In this document: positions 50,198-59,595 of the stretch, piece by piece
Layout: the number at the start of each line of letters is the position of its first letter
Position numbering within the stretch: position 1 is the stretch's first letter
From: Chryseobacterium hagamense
GTDB lineage: Bacteria > Bacteroidota > Bacteroidia > Flavobacteriales > Weeksellaceae
Direction of reading: 5' to 3'
Assembly (NCBI RefSeq): GCF_007991455.1
Contig: NZ_BJYJ01000018.1
Location: 30,440 to 94,439 of the forward strand
DNA length: 64,000 nucleotides
Translations under genes and position numbers: made by a program
Notes under the pieces: model-generated
The model's input: the letters and a program-made list of their open reading frames with translations, nothing else
Told to the model about the DNA's origin: nothing
Database searches by the model: none

Positions 50198-52582
50198 ATG
50201 AAATTGATCTATAGCATGATGCTGATCCTTGGCGGATTCGCATTATCACACGCACAGCAGAACTATGCAGTGGAGGGGACGGTACAGGATTTCCATGATA
50301 AGACCCGGCTTGAAAATGCCGTCGTGAAAATCGGAAACTTCTCCGCCAGGACCGGTAAAAACGGGACGTTCTCATTCAGCAGCATTCCTGCAGGAAAATA
50401 TACCCTTACCGCCACCCATCCGGATTGTAATGATTATACTGAAAATATAGCAGTTACCAAAGATGTACACCTGGCAATCACCCTGGAGCATCATATCCAG
50501 GATATCGAAACGGTAACGATTCATGGAAGCCATAAAAACAATGGGTCTCTGGTCGTTAAAACACTTGATAAATCCGACATTGAGAGAAATTCTACCGAAA
50601 ATCTGGGAAATCTGCTGACAAAAATTTCAGGCGTCAGTGCATTAAAAACCGGAAACAATATTTCGAAACCCATTATCCACGGACTGTACGGAAGCAGGAT
50701 CTCCATTTTAAATAACGGCGTCAGGCTGGCCGAACAGGAGTGGGGCGTAGAACATGCGCCGAATGTGGACGTTAATCATTTTCAGCACATCGATGTCATC
50801 AAGGGAGCTTCCGCGCTGAAATACGGCAGTGACGCCATCGGCGGGGTTGTCGTTCTGGAACCTGAGGTTTTTCCTAAGAAAGATACCATCAAAGGATCCG
50901 TAAATCTTTCGGGAATCTCCAATGGAAAAGGGCTTAGCCTGGATGCGGATGTTGCCAGAATCTGGAAAAACGGCTGGGCGGTAAAAACCGGAGGAAGCAT
51001 CAAAAAACTGGGAGACCAGCATGCACCGGATTACAACCTGATGAATACGGGAATGGATTTTTCCTCATTCAATTTTACGGTTCAGAACAATACGTATGAA
51101 AGGGGAATTTCATTCGATTATTATTTAACCAATCAGAATATCGGGATTTACAGGGGATCGCATGTGGGAAATAATGAAGATTTCTACAATGCCACAACTT
51201 CAAAAATTCCGGTCTATACAGGAAATTTCAGTTATGATATCGATAATCCCAAGCAGGTGATCGAGCATCATATTGCTAAAGTTTCTGCTTTTAAAAGGTT
51301 TGAGAACATCGGGAAAGTTTCTGCTACGTACAGTTATCAGTTCAATCACCGTCAGGAATACGATATCCGGAGAGGCGATCTGAAAGACCTGCCTTCACTT
51401 GATCTGGAGCTGATGACCCATCAGTTCAATCTTAATGATCTGCTGGAAAGAGGGAAGTTTTCCCTGGAAACAGGGATTGATGCAAGCTTCCAGAACAATT
51501 ATTCCGATCCGGCGACCAAGGCAAGACGGCTGATCCCGAACTATGATAAATATGCGGCGGGAATTTATTCAGTTTTTAAATATAAGATTTCGCATGATTT
51601 CAATGTGGAAGCCGGTGCGAGATATGATTTTACCCGCTATGACGTTACCAAATGGTATGATAAGAGCGACTGGGAGCAGCGGTATGCCGATGCCTATCCT
51701 CAGTTCTACGTAAAGACCGACCAGAACAGGATTCTGACGCGGCCTCAGCTGAACTACAGCAATTTTTCCTTCAATGCAGGGCTTGAATACCGGCCCGATG
51801 CCGGTTTCGACCTGAAGTTCAATTATGCCAGAACAGGAAGAACCCCGAATATCGCGGAACTGTTCTCCGACGGGTTGCACCATTCGGCTTCAGTGATTGA
51901 AATCGGTGATATGGGACTGAAAAATGAGCAGGGGCTTCAGTTTAACCTGACGGCTGACGCCCGGTTCAATGTTCTGAAAGGATTGAATGTTTCCGTAAAC
52001 CCTTACCTTTTCATTACCAAAAATTTCATCAATGAAGTTCCAACGGGGGTACAGAATACGATCCGCGGGGTGTTCCCGGTATGGTCTTATCAGCAGATCG
52101 ACGCTACGATGTACGGAGTGGATCTTGACGTTAACCTGAAGTTGACGAATGATCTTGCTTATATAGGAAGAGGAAGCTATGTATACGGACAGGACAATAC
52201 CCACAACGTTCCGTTGATCTTAATGATGCCGCCAAATTTTTCCAATGCTTTACAGTTTAACAAAGAAAACTGGAACCATTTGTACGTTACCCTGGAAAAC
52301 CAGACCTTTCTGAGACAGAACAGGTTTCCGGTGTACAATGCCACCGTTCCTGTTTACAATAACGGGGAAGAAGTGGAGAGAACCGTCGATCTGAGCACAC
52401 CGCCCGACAGATATTCCCTGTGGAACATTCAGGCCGGCATCAGCATTACCAAAAACCTTTCTGCAGGACTTATCGTCAACAACGTATTCGATGTTTCCTA
52501 CAGGAATTACCTGAACAGAATGCGCTTTTTTGCAGACGAAGCGGGAAGAAACTTTATCCTGAATTTCAGATACCGTTTCTAA
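50198..52582 (+). CDS. TonB-dependent outer-membrane receptor
   Basis: 794 residues. The signal peptide ends near ALSHAQQ (20). A carboxypeptidase-regulatory-like domain spans about 22-105 (AVEGTVQDFHDKTRLENAVV), a plug domain about 120-235 (NLGNLLTKISGVSALK, GSDAIGGVVVLEP), then a 22-strand barrel to the C-terminal aromatic end ILNFRYRF. No SusD gene follows, so it is not a glycan SusC. With the DUF2946-like protein before it and a lipoprotein after it, metal or metal-complex uptake is the best guess. The ligand is unproven. Confidence 0.93.
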   Translation: MKLIYSMMLILGGFALSHAQQNYAVEGTVQDFHDKTRLENAVVKIGNFSARTGKNGTFSFSSIPAGKYTLTATHPDCNDYTENIAVTKDVHLAITLEHHIQDIETVTIHGSHKNNGSLVVKTLDKSDIERNSTENLGNLLTKISGVSALKTGNNISKPIIHGLYGSRISILNNGVRLAEQEWGVEHAPNVDVNHFQHIDVIKGASALKYGSDAIGGVVVLEPEVFPKKDTIKGSVNLSGISNGKGLSLDADVARIWKNGWAVKTGGSIKKLGDQHAPDYNLMNTGMDFSSFNFTVQNNTYERGISFDYYLTNQNIGIYRGSHVGNNEDFYNATTSKIPVYTGNFSYDIDNPKQVIEHHIAKVSAFKRFENIGKVSATYSYQFNHRQEYDIRRGDLKDLPSLDLELMTHQFNLNDLLERGKFSLETGIDASFQNNYSDPATKARRLIPNYDKYAAGIYSVFKYKISHDFNVEAGARYDFTRYDVTKWYDKSDWEQRYADAYPQFYVKTDQNRILTRPQLNYSNFSFNAGLEYRPDAGFDLKFNYARTGRTPNIAELFSDGLHHSASVIEIGDMGLKNEQGLQFNLTADARFNVLKGLNVSVNPYLFITKNFINEVPTGVQNTIRGVFPVWSYQQIDATMYGVDLDVNLKLTNDLAYIGRGSYVYGQDNTHNVPLILMMPPNFSNALQFNKENWNHLYVTLENQTFLRQNRFPVYNATVPVYNNGEEVERTVDLSTPPDRYSLWNIQAGISITKNLSAGLIVNNVFDVSYRNYLNRMRFFADEAGRNFILNFRYRF

Positions 52583-52629
52583 AATTCAGCCATTACTTAA
52601 ACAAAATACCAACTTTAAAATTTACAAAA

Positions 52630-53217
52630 ATGAAATTATTCAATACCAAAAATATCATTAAGCTATTAGCCGTTTTATTCATCGCCATCACAGTAGTTTC
52701 GTGCCAGCGGGACGGATCTGCCGCTGAAGACGATTTGCCTCAGGAGGATCTTACCAATATCATCCTGAATGTAAAAGATGTGGCGGCCAACACAACAACA
52801 AGCTACAATTACAGCATGGGTGCGGGAGGAGCACAGGCTATCAAGCTGCAGGACGGTAAAACCTATCAGGTAACCGCACAGTTCAAAAACGGAAACGAGG
52901 ATGCTACGCAGGAAATCAGAGATGCAAAAGACGAACATTTCCTGGTCTTTAATTTTACCAATTCGGATATTGCCCTTACCCGTACGGATGATGCAAATTC
53001 CACCAGAAAAGACGGAAAACGTGTAGGCCTGCAAACCGAATGGGTAGTCAACAAAGCGGTGAAAAACCCTTCGGCTACCAGCCAGTTAATTTTTACCCTG
53101 TATCATGAACCGGCAAGTGTAACCGAAGATTCTCAGATCAGCGGAAACGGTGTTGTTTTCGGAACCCAGGTAGGCGGGGAGACCGACGCGCAGGCCAATT
53201 ATACCATTACGAATTAA
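52630..53217 (+). CDS. Hypothetical lipoprotein linked to the TonB receptor
   Basis: 195 residues from the ATG at 52630. The open frame reaches upstream into the receptor gene, but this Met gives a clear lipoprotein signal with lipobox AITVVSC (Cys25). The mature part is beta-rich and acidic (LTNIILNVKDVAANTTTSYN). It is 47 bases after the receptor gene, and a terminator follows, so receptor and lipoprotein form a unit. It is probably exposed at the outer membrane; the role is unknown. Confidence 0.78.
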   Translation: MKLFNTKNIIKLLAVLFIAITVVSCQRDGSAAEDDLPQEDLTNIILNVKDVAANTTTSYNYSMGAGGAQAIKLQDGKTYQVTAQFKNGNEDATQEIRDAKDEHFLVFNFTNSDIALTRTDDANSTRKDGKRVGLQTEWVVNKAVKNPSATSQLIFTLYHEPASVTEDSQISGNGVVFGTQVGGETDAQANYTITN

Positions 53218-53250
53218 AATAACCTTTTAATATCCTTAATCTTGTTAACA

Positions 53251-53280
53251 GAACCACCGGAATTTTCCGGTGGTTTCTTA
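53251..53280 (+). terminator. Terminator of the TonB receptor-lipoprotein unit
   Basis: AACCACCGGAA / TTCCGGTGGTT stem with a 2-base centre and T-rich tail. Confidence 0.85.
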
Positions 53281-53339
53281 TTTAACAGTATTTGGCTTTT
53301 TAAGTTGATTTTAATTGATAGATTTTCATAAAATTTTCA

Positions 53340-53347
53340 TATTTTTG
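53340..53347 (+). promoter_or_regulatory. Putative -7 box (TATTTTTG) for tig
   Basis: Consensus match 22 bases before the tig ATG. Confidence 0.6.
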
Positions 53348-53369
53348 CAACCTAAAATTTTAATCAATA

Positions 53370-54704
53370 ATGAAGGTTACTGCAAAAAACCATGATGATG
53401 TAAGTGCATTGCTTACAGTAACATTGGAAAAATCTGACTATAAGGAAAAAGTTGAAAAACAATTGATTAATTATGCTAAAAATGCACAAGTTCCTGGATT
53501 CAGAAAAGGGAAAGTGCCTTTGAGTATGGTTAGAAAACAATATGAAGCAGGTATTGCTTTTGAAGAAATCAACAAGCAGGTTTCTGATGCTTTAAACAAC
53601 TACGTCAACGAAAACAAACTGAGACTGGTTGGCCAGCCGGTACCACAGCCGGTAAATGAATTCGATTACAATGCGGATCAGCTGGAAGTGGCTTTCGAAA
53701 TTGGATTTGAGCCGGAATTCACGATCGATCTGGCAAAATACGAAGCACCTCACTACAAAGTGGAGGCTTCTGAAAAAGAAATCAACAAGAGTATTGAGAA
53801 CATGCAGAAGCGTTTCGCAGAGCAGGCTCCTCAGGACAAAATCAATAAAGACTCTTACATCGCGTTAGAAGTTTCCCAGGTTGTGGAAGAAGGCGCTGAG
53901 GGAGAGCACCACCACCAGCCGAAGACTGTGACCGTTACTGCTGAAAACAAAGAAGCTTTCAAATTGGTAAAGTCCCTGAAAATGGACGGTTCGGTAAAAG
54001 TTTCCAAAGAAGACCTTGCCGCAAACGAAGACCTTGCTAAAGAATTAGGTTTCTCTAAAGAAGAAGTTGAGCACCTTCACCACAATGAAGTGGAAGTAAA
54101 AGTGAAAGATTTCTACGGTCTTGACTTAGCTGAACTTAACCAGGAGTTATTCGATAAGGTATACGGAGAAGGAAACATCAAGTCTGAAGAAGAACTGAAG
54201 GAAAAAGTAAAATCCGAATTGGACGAATACTTCCAGCAGAATGCCGATGTTCATTTCGTGAACAAAGTGTTGGAGCAGGTTTCTGAAAAAGAAGAAGTAA
54301 AGCTTCCTGAAGAATTCCTGATCAAGTGGTTAATGTTCTCCAACCAGAACGTACAGTCTGCAGAACAGGCTAAAGAAATCCTTGAATCTGAGAAAAACCA
54401 GTTGAAATACCAGATCATCGAAGGTAAACTGATGACGGAGAATGAAATCCAGTTGGATTACGCGGATGTATTGGCTCAGGCTGAGCAATTGGTAAGAAAC
54501 CAGTTGGCGATCTACGGAATCCACCACTTAGGGGATGAAGAGATCCAGAAATATGCTGTGGAGATGTTGAAAGATCAGGAGCAGGTAAGACAGATTTCAT
54601 CCGAAGTAGCGATGACGAAACTGAAAGATGTGATCCTGGAAAAAGCGACGAAAAAAGAAACCGCTATTTCTCACGACGAGTTCCTTGAAGAGCTTAAAAA
54701 ATAA
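53370..54704 (+). CDS. tig: Trigger factor
   Basis: 444 residues. This is the ribosome-bound chaperone for nascent chains. The ribosome-binding loop is VPGFRKGKVPLSMVRKQYE (about 46-64). The C-terminal helical arm (250-444) is Glu/Lys rich, as in the family. The middle segment where FKBP-type PPIase sits in E. coli is short, His/Glu rich (EGAEGEHHHQPK) and shows no clear FKBP motif, which is usual for Bacteroidota trigger factors. Own promoter and terminator. Confidence 0.95.
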   Translation: MKVTAKNHDDVSALLTVTLEKSDYKEKVEKQLINYAKNAQVPGFRKGKVPLSMVRKQYEAGIAFEEINKQVSDALNNYVNENKLRLVGQPVPQPVNEFDYNADQLEVAFEIGFEPEFTIDLAKYEAPHYKVEASEKEINKSIENMQKRFAEQAPQDKINKDSYIALEVSQVVEEGAEGEHHHQPKTVTVTAENKEAFKLVKSLKMDGSVKVSKEDLAANEDLAKELGFSKEEVEHLHHNEVEVKVKDFYGLDLAELNQELFDKVYGEGNIKSEEELKEKVKSELDEYFQQNADVHFVNKVLEQVSEKEEVKLPEEFLIKWLMFSNQNVQSAEQAKEILESEKNQLKYQIIEGKLMTENEIQLDYADVLAQAEQLVRNQLAIYGIHHLGDEEIQKYAVEMLKDQEQVRQISSEVAMTKLKDVILEKATKKETAISHDEFLEELKK

Positions 54705-54727
54705 TTTATCTTACGATAAATACTTGG

Positions 54728-54756
54728 AAACCACCGTTGATACGGTGGTTTTTTTA
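54728..54756 (+). terminator. Terminator of tig
   Basis: AAACCACCGT / ACGGTGGTTT stem with a 4-base loop and a T-run. Confidence 0.9.
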
Positions 54757-54817
54757 TTGGGCAACAGTCATTCATTATTCAACCAATATGCTTATATTTA
54801 CTATCTAAACTTAATTT

Positions 54818-55513
54818 ATGAAAAAGATCATCATTCCATTTTTCTGCGCTGTGCTTTGTTCCACCTCTATAGCGGCACAAACTACGACCGCTTCTACAGC
54901 AAGGGTGGAAGCCGTTAAATCTAAGCTGACCGCTAAAGAAGTTATCGATAACTATCTGAAAGCACTGGGTGGAAAAGATAAGCTGGAATCCGTCCGTACC
55001 GTAATTGTTGAAAATACGATTACCGGAGATGCCTTACCCGGTGAAATCGGAATGACGGCGAAAAAGATGGGCAATAAATTCAAATCCGAACAGTCTTTCA
55101 TGGGCCAGGTGGCTTCATCACAGCTTTTTGACGGTGAAAAAGGCTACTTTCAGCAGATGGGCCAGAAAACCGAAATCCCGGCAGACAAGCTTGCAGAACT
55201 GAAAAAAGGAAGAGCCATTGATGCATTGGCTTACGATGCGGACAACTACTCCTCAGTAACCGTCGAGAAGCTTGACGGTAAAGATTATAACGTACTGAAC
55301 TCGGATAAAGGTAAATTTTATTTTGATGCAACCACAGGGCTGTTGTATAAATCGCTGGCTAAAGAAGGAAATGCGATCATAAAGAGCTATATGACCGTGG
55401 ACGGAATTAAATTCCCTCAGGAAATCCAGGCAGTAGGAAACGGTCAGAACCTCACGATTAAGACCACTAAGGTAACACTTAATTCAGGAGTCTCGGATGC
55501 TGATTTTAAATAA
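54818..55513 (+). CDS. Secreted LolA-like protein
   Basis: 231 residues. The signal peptide ends near SIAAQ (21). The mature part begins with a helix (AKEVIDNYLKALGGKDKLES) and continues as curved-sheet-like repeats (FDGEKGYFQQMGQK, then GKFYFDATTGLLYKSLAKEG). This fits the LolA/outer-membrane lipoprotein-sorting superfamily. In Bacteroidota this type of domain often accompanies or is fused to M16 zinc proteases, and an M16 gene is next downstream. A terminator separates them. The function is unknown. Confidence 0.72.
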   Translation: MKKIIIPFFCAVLCSTSIAAQTTTASTARVEAVKSKLTAKEVIDNYLKALGGKDKLESVRTVIVENTITGDALPGEIGMTAKKMGNKFKSEQSFMGQVASSQLFDGEKGYFQQMGQKTEIPADKLAELKKGRAIDALAYDADNYSSVTVEKLDGKDYNVLNSDKGKFYFDATTGLLYKSLAKEGNAIIKSYMTVDGIKFPQEIQAVGNGQNLTIKTTKVTLNSGVSDADFK

Positions 55514-55534
55514 AAAATGATCATTCAACATAAA

Positions 55535-55561
55535 GAAACCGGGTTTATCCCGGTTTTTTTT
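55535..55561 (+). terminator. Terminator of the LolA-like gene
   Basis: AAACCGGG / CCCGGTTT stem with a 5-base loop and a long T-run. Confidence 0.9.
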
Positions 55562-55805
55562 ATGCCCTATATATTTTTAACTTAATTTTAACTGACCATC
55601 TATATTTTCGTTTTATGAAATAATTTATTTTTGTTGCGTATTAAATCCATAAATAACACAAAATGAAACTTTTTTTACTCTACCCGGAAGAAATTTCCGC
55701 CTTCCATTTCTGAAATCTTTAATCCTTTGACAGATTTAACGATAATTTACGAAATCTTAACGTTAAATAACAGCACTTACATTTCCTTGCTTAGTGAATA
55801 ATGTA

Positions 55806-55813
55806 TACTTTTG
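55806..55813 (+). promoter_or_regulatory. Putative -7 box (TACTTTTG) for the M16 protease
   Basis: Consensus match 31 bases before the ATG. Confidence 0.5.
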
Positions 55814-55844
55814 ACCCATAAAATTAATAATCAAAAAACAACCT

Positions 55845-58706
55845 ATGAAAAAAATGTTTTCGTCGCTTGCAGTAGTCTTCCTGATGTCTGCAAATGTTTA
55901 TGCACAGAATATTCCGATGGATGCCTCTGTAAAAACAGGTACCCTTCCCAACGGGATGAAGTACTACATCAAAAAGAACACGTTACCCGAAAAGAAAGTG
56001 GATTTCAGACTGGCCATCAATGCCGGATCCATTCTTGAGGATGAAAACCAGAGAGGACTTGCCCATTTCATGGAACACATGAACTTCAACGGAACCAAAA
56101 ACTTCCCGGACAACAAATTGGTCGATTTCCTTCAGTCCATCGGGGTGAAATTTGGCCAGCACTTAAATGCCTATACCAGTTTCGATGAAACCGTTTACAT
56201 GCTTCCCGTTCCGCTGGATAAACCCGGAAACCTGGATGCCGGACTTAAAGTGATGGAGGACTGGGCATTCAATGCCACCCTTTCCGATGAGCAGATCAAC
56301 AAAGAAAGAGGGGTGGTCCTGGAAGAACTGAGACTTGGTTTGGGAGCCGACAAAAGAATGTCGGATAAATACCTTCCGAAGCTATTGTACAATTCCCAGT
56401 ATGCCAACCGCCTTCCGATCGGTAAGAAAGAAGTACTTGAAAATTTCAAGCCGGAAGTCATCCGGCAGTTCCATAAAGACTGGTACAGACCCGATCTGAT
56501 GGCCATCGTTGTGGTAGGAGACATCAATGTGGATGAAGTCGAAAAGAAAATCAAAGAGAATTTCAGCAAATATAAAAACCCGTCAAAACCGAAGGAGAGA
56601 AAAACTTTTGATCTCCCGAATCATAAGGAAACGCTCGTGGCTGTGGAAACGGATCCTGATGCAACCAACTCTATGGTACAGTTCATCATTAAAGATGCAG
56701 ATGCGTATCAGCCTGACGTTACGGTAGAACAGTATAACCAAAGCCTGCTGGAACAGATTACCACCACTATGCTGAACAACAGGTTGGGTGAGCTTGTTAA
56801 CTCTACCAATCCTCCGTTTACCTACGGTTCGGTGTACCATGGCGGAACGTATGCCCGGAGCAAAGAAGGATTCCAGGGATTTGCCATGGTAAAGGACGGA
56901 AACCAGCTGAATGCTCTGAAAGTTCTTCTGGAAGAAACGGAAAGGGCGAAAAGATTCGGATTTACCCAGACGGAACTGGACCGGGCCAAAGCACAGGTAA
57001 TGTCCAATATCGAAAGAACCTACAACAACAGGGATAAAACCGAAAGTGATGCGTTGGTCGAAGAATATGTACGGAATTTCCTGGAGCAGGAACCAATGCC
57101 CGGAATTGCCTGGGAATATGAAGATACCAAAAAATTCCTGCCTACCATTACCCTGGCGCAAACCAATGAGATAATCAAAAAATTTGTAAAAGACGACAGC
57201 AGGGTAGTGGTGATTACCGGTCCGAAAAAAGACAACATCCAGATGCCGACGGAAGCAATGGTAATGAATACTTTTGAAACCGTAAAAATGGCCGACCTAA
57301 AACCGTATCAGGAAAAGGCAACCATCAAAAACCTGGTAAAACCTTTCAAATCCGAAGGAAAAATCGCCAAAACGGAAACGGATGCCCGGCTGGGGACCAC
57401 AACCTGGACCTTAAGTAACGGGGCAAAAGTGACCTTTAAGAAAACGGATTTTAAAGATGATGAAATTGTTTTCACGGCCAGAAGTATGGGCGGAAGCTCC
57501 CTGATCAGTGATGATGATTTCAGAAAAACCCAGTTTGCATTCCCTGCCTTATCCGAAGCGGGAGTCAACGGGTTTTCAAAAGCCGACCTTACCAATTACC
57601 TGGCAGGAAAGCAGGCAAACGTGAATGCGATGGTAGGTCCTTATTATGAAGGAATTTCCGGAAGAACCAACCAAAAGGACCTGGGAACGGCGATGGAGCT
57701 GATGTATGCTTATTTCACGGGACTGAATTACAATCAGGATGCCTTTAATGCTTACAAGACGAAACAGTCTGCAATGCTGGATAACCTGCTTTCGAATCCG
57801 CAGTTCTATTTCTCCAATGAGCATGCAAAATTCATGAACCAGAAGAATCCGAGATTTATCGGGATCGTCCCGATGGAGAAAGAATGGGCCAATACGGATT
57901 ACAAAAAAGCCTATGATATTTATAAAGAGAAATTTGCCAATGCCGGAAACTTCCATTTCTATTTCATCGGAAATGTGGATGAAGCCAAACTGAAAGATCA
58001 GGTCCTACAGTACATCGCCAGTCTGCCTTCTACCGGAAAAAATACCAGCTTCAGGGATACCGGCTACAGACAGATGACCGGAGACTACGTAAAAACCTAT
58101 AAAAAAGGGAAAGACCCGAAAAGTATGGTCACCATTTCCTACACCGGCGAAGCGCCTTACAACGAAAAAGAAGCATTGGCTCTTGAAGCGTTGGGTGAAG
58201 TAGCGACCATTAAAGTGATTGAAAAACTGAGAGAAGACGAGAGCGGAATCTACGGCGGCGGTGCCAGAGGAGGAATGTATAAAGTACCGTTCAATAACTA
58301 CAGCTTCAGCATCAACTTCCCTTGCGGACCTGAAAATGTGGATAAGCTGACGAAAAGTGCCATCACGGAACTTCAGAAGCTGATCGACAAAGGGCCGGAC
58401 CAGAAAGACCTCGACAAGTACAAGGAAGGTGAAATGAACGATTACAGTACCCAGATCAAGGATAACATGTTCTGGATGAACAACCTGACCAAAAACCAGT
58501 TCGACGGTACCGACAAATACGAGATCCTGAACTATAAAGAAAAAGTGCAGGCACTGACGGTAAAAGACCTTCAGGATGTGGCGAAGAAATACCTGACCAA
58601 AGGCCGGATCGTAGCCACCCTGATGCCGGAAGACGGCTGGGAAAATCCCAAAAAGCAGGAAACCAAAGCCGAAACAGCGGTCATGAAAGCCGGAGCAGCG
58701 AATTAG
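55845..58706 (+). CDS. M16 family zinc metallopeptidase (pitrilysin/insulinase-like), exported
   Basis: 953 residues with a signal peptide ending near NVYAQ (21). The inverted zinc motif H-x-x-E-H is at 74-78 (AHFMEHMNFNGT), with the downstream Glu in ERGVVLEELR. The length covers both the active N-terminal half and the inactive C-terminal half (from about 510, with TTWTLSNGAKVTF) in one chain. It probably degrades peptides in the periplasm or on the cell surface. A hairpin terminator follows. Confidence 0.95.
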   Translation: MKKMFSSLAVVFLMSANVYAQNIPMDASVKTGTLPNGMKYYIKKNTLPEKKVDFRLAINAGSILEDENQRGLAHFMEHMNFNGTKNFPDNKLVDFLQSIGVKFGQHLNAYTSFDETVYMLPVPLDKPGNLDAGLKVMEDWAFNATLSDEQINKERGVVLEELRLGLGADKRMSDKYLPKLLYNSQYANRLPIGKKEVLENFKPEVIRQFHKDWYRPDLMAIVVVGDINVDEVEKKIKENFSKYKNPSKPKERKTFDLPNHKETLVAVETDPDATNSMVQFIIKDADAYQPDVTVEQYNQSLLEQITTTMLNNRLGELVNSTNPPFTYGSVYHGGTYARSKEGFQGFAMVKDGNQLNALKVLLEETERAKRFGFTQTELDRAKAQVMSNIERTYNNRDKTESDALVEEYVRNFLEQEPMPGIAWEYEDTKKFLPTITLAQTNEIIKKFVKDDSRVVVITGPKKDNIQMPTEAMVMNTFETVKMADLKPYQEKATIKNLVKPFKSEGKIAKTETDARLGTTTWTLSNGAKVTFKKTDFKDDEIVFTARSMGGSSLISDDDFRKTQFAFPALSEAGVNGFSKADLTNYLAGKQANVNAMVGPYYEGISGRTNQKDLGTAMELMYAYFTGLNYNQDAFNAYKTKQSAMLDNLLSNPQFYFSNEHAKFMNQKNPRFIGIVPMEKEWANTDYKKAYDIYKEKFANAGNFHFYFIGNVDEAKLKDQVLQYIASLPSTGKNTSFRDTGYRQMTGDYVKTYKKGKDPKSMVTISYTGEAPYNEKEALALEALGEVATIKVIEKLREDESGIYGGGARGGMYKVPFNNYSFSINFPCGPENVDKLTKSAITELQKLIDKGPDQKDLDKYKEGEMNDYSTQIKDNMFWMNNLTKNQFDGTDKYEILNYKEKVQALTVKDLQDVAKKYLTKGRIVATLMPEDGWENPKKQETKAETAVMKAGAAN

Positions 58707-58741
58707 TTTAATTAATTGATATTCGATATAAATTTCAAAAG

Positions 58742-58773
58742 AAACCGTCCCGTAAATTTACGGGACGGTTTTG
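58742..58773 (+). terminator. Terminator of the M16 gene
   Basis: AAACCGTCCCGTAAA / TTTACGGGACGGTTT stem with almost no loop and a T-rich tail. Confidence 0.88.
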
Positions 58774-59005
58774 TTTATAGATAAAAGCCCGGGAATACAA
58801 GAGCACAAAAAATATATGCCAATGCTGTCATGCAAAAGGTTCACGGGGTCACTCGCTTATAAAAGGATATATTCCGGGTTTAAATCGGGCTCAGCCTTTG
58901 TGATCGGTACTGAAAATCTACGTGACCCCAATAATATGCATGATAAGAAGTCAACAGAGTCTGCAAGACCCAACAGCTCTCCAACTCTTTAATCCTCAAA
59001 CCCAA

Positions 59006-59590
59006 TTATCCTCCATATTCCTTTTTCCATTCCTCAGCCACTTCGCTCAGCGTATCATAAAAATCCTCTCCGTACTTGCGGATCAAAGGGGTTTTCAGGA
59101 ATTTATACACCGGAACCTGCAATTCTTTGCCTAAGGCACAGGCATCGCTGCATATTTTCCACACATCGTAATTCAATGCCTTGAAAGTGGAATATTCCGT
59201 AACGCGGATGGGGTAGAGGTGGCAGGAAATAGGCTTTTGCCAGTCTACCGCGCCGTCTTCATACGCTTTTTCAATCCCGCATTTCGTAATTCCGTTTGCG
59301 TCGAAAGTAACGTAGGCGCACTCCCGGTTCTCAACCATCGGCGTTACGTACATCCCGTCCATCGGGTCGGTGGTCCATGTTCCTATGGTTTCAATCGATT
59401 TGATGCCCTCCGGGGTAAGATAAGGTTTGACTTTATCAAAAATACCATCCAAAATTTCCAGTTCACTCTTATCCAAAGGAGCACCTACATCTCCTTCCAC
59501 ACAACACGCCCCCTTGCATTTTGAAAGGTTGCAAACAAACTCTTCAGAAAAAATATCCTCAGAGATCAATTTATCGTCTATCTGAATCAT
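59006..59590 (-). CDS. DUF3109 family protein (Cys-rich, YkgJ-like)
   Basis: 194 residues. Cysteine cluster FVCNLSKCKGACCVEGD near 20-36 and further cysteines at ECAYVTF, KCGIEKAYE, PISCHLYPIRVT and KICSDACALG. This is the pattern of metal-binding (zinc or iron-sulfur) YkgJ-type proteins and DUF3109. The function is unknown. It is 5 bases after the DUF6427 gene on the same strand, so an operon is likely. Confidence 0.85.
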   Translation of the reverse strand: MIQIDDKLISEDIFSEEFVCNLSKCKGACCVEGDVGAPLDKSELEILDGIFDKVKPYLTPEGIKSIETIGTWTTDPMDGMYVTPMVENRECAYVTFDANGITKCGIEKAYEDGAVDWQKPISCHLYPIRVTEYSTFKALNYDVWKICSDACALGKELQVPVYKFLKTPLIRKYGEDFYDTLSEVAEEWKKEYGG

Positions 59591-59595
59591 AATCT

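Larger units (their letters stand above)
55514..55844. other. 331-base region between LolA-like and M16 genes
   Basis: Contains the LolA-like gene terminator, AT-rich text, a TTAACGTTAA palindrome (55757-55766) and the M16 -7 box. No gene. Confidence 0.55.

Noticed and set aside
52420..52629. Upstream extension of the lipoprotein frame
   Set aside because: It overlaps the end of the TonB receptor in another frame, and the later ATG gives a perfect lipoprotein signal.
58847..58928. GGGGTCAC/GTGACCCC inverted repeat after the M16 gene as mobile element ends
   Set aside because: Only eight bases per arm, 66 bases apart, with no transposase or target duplication.
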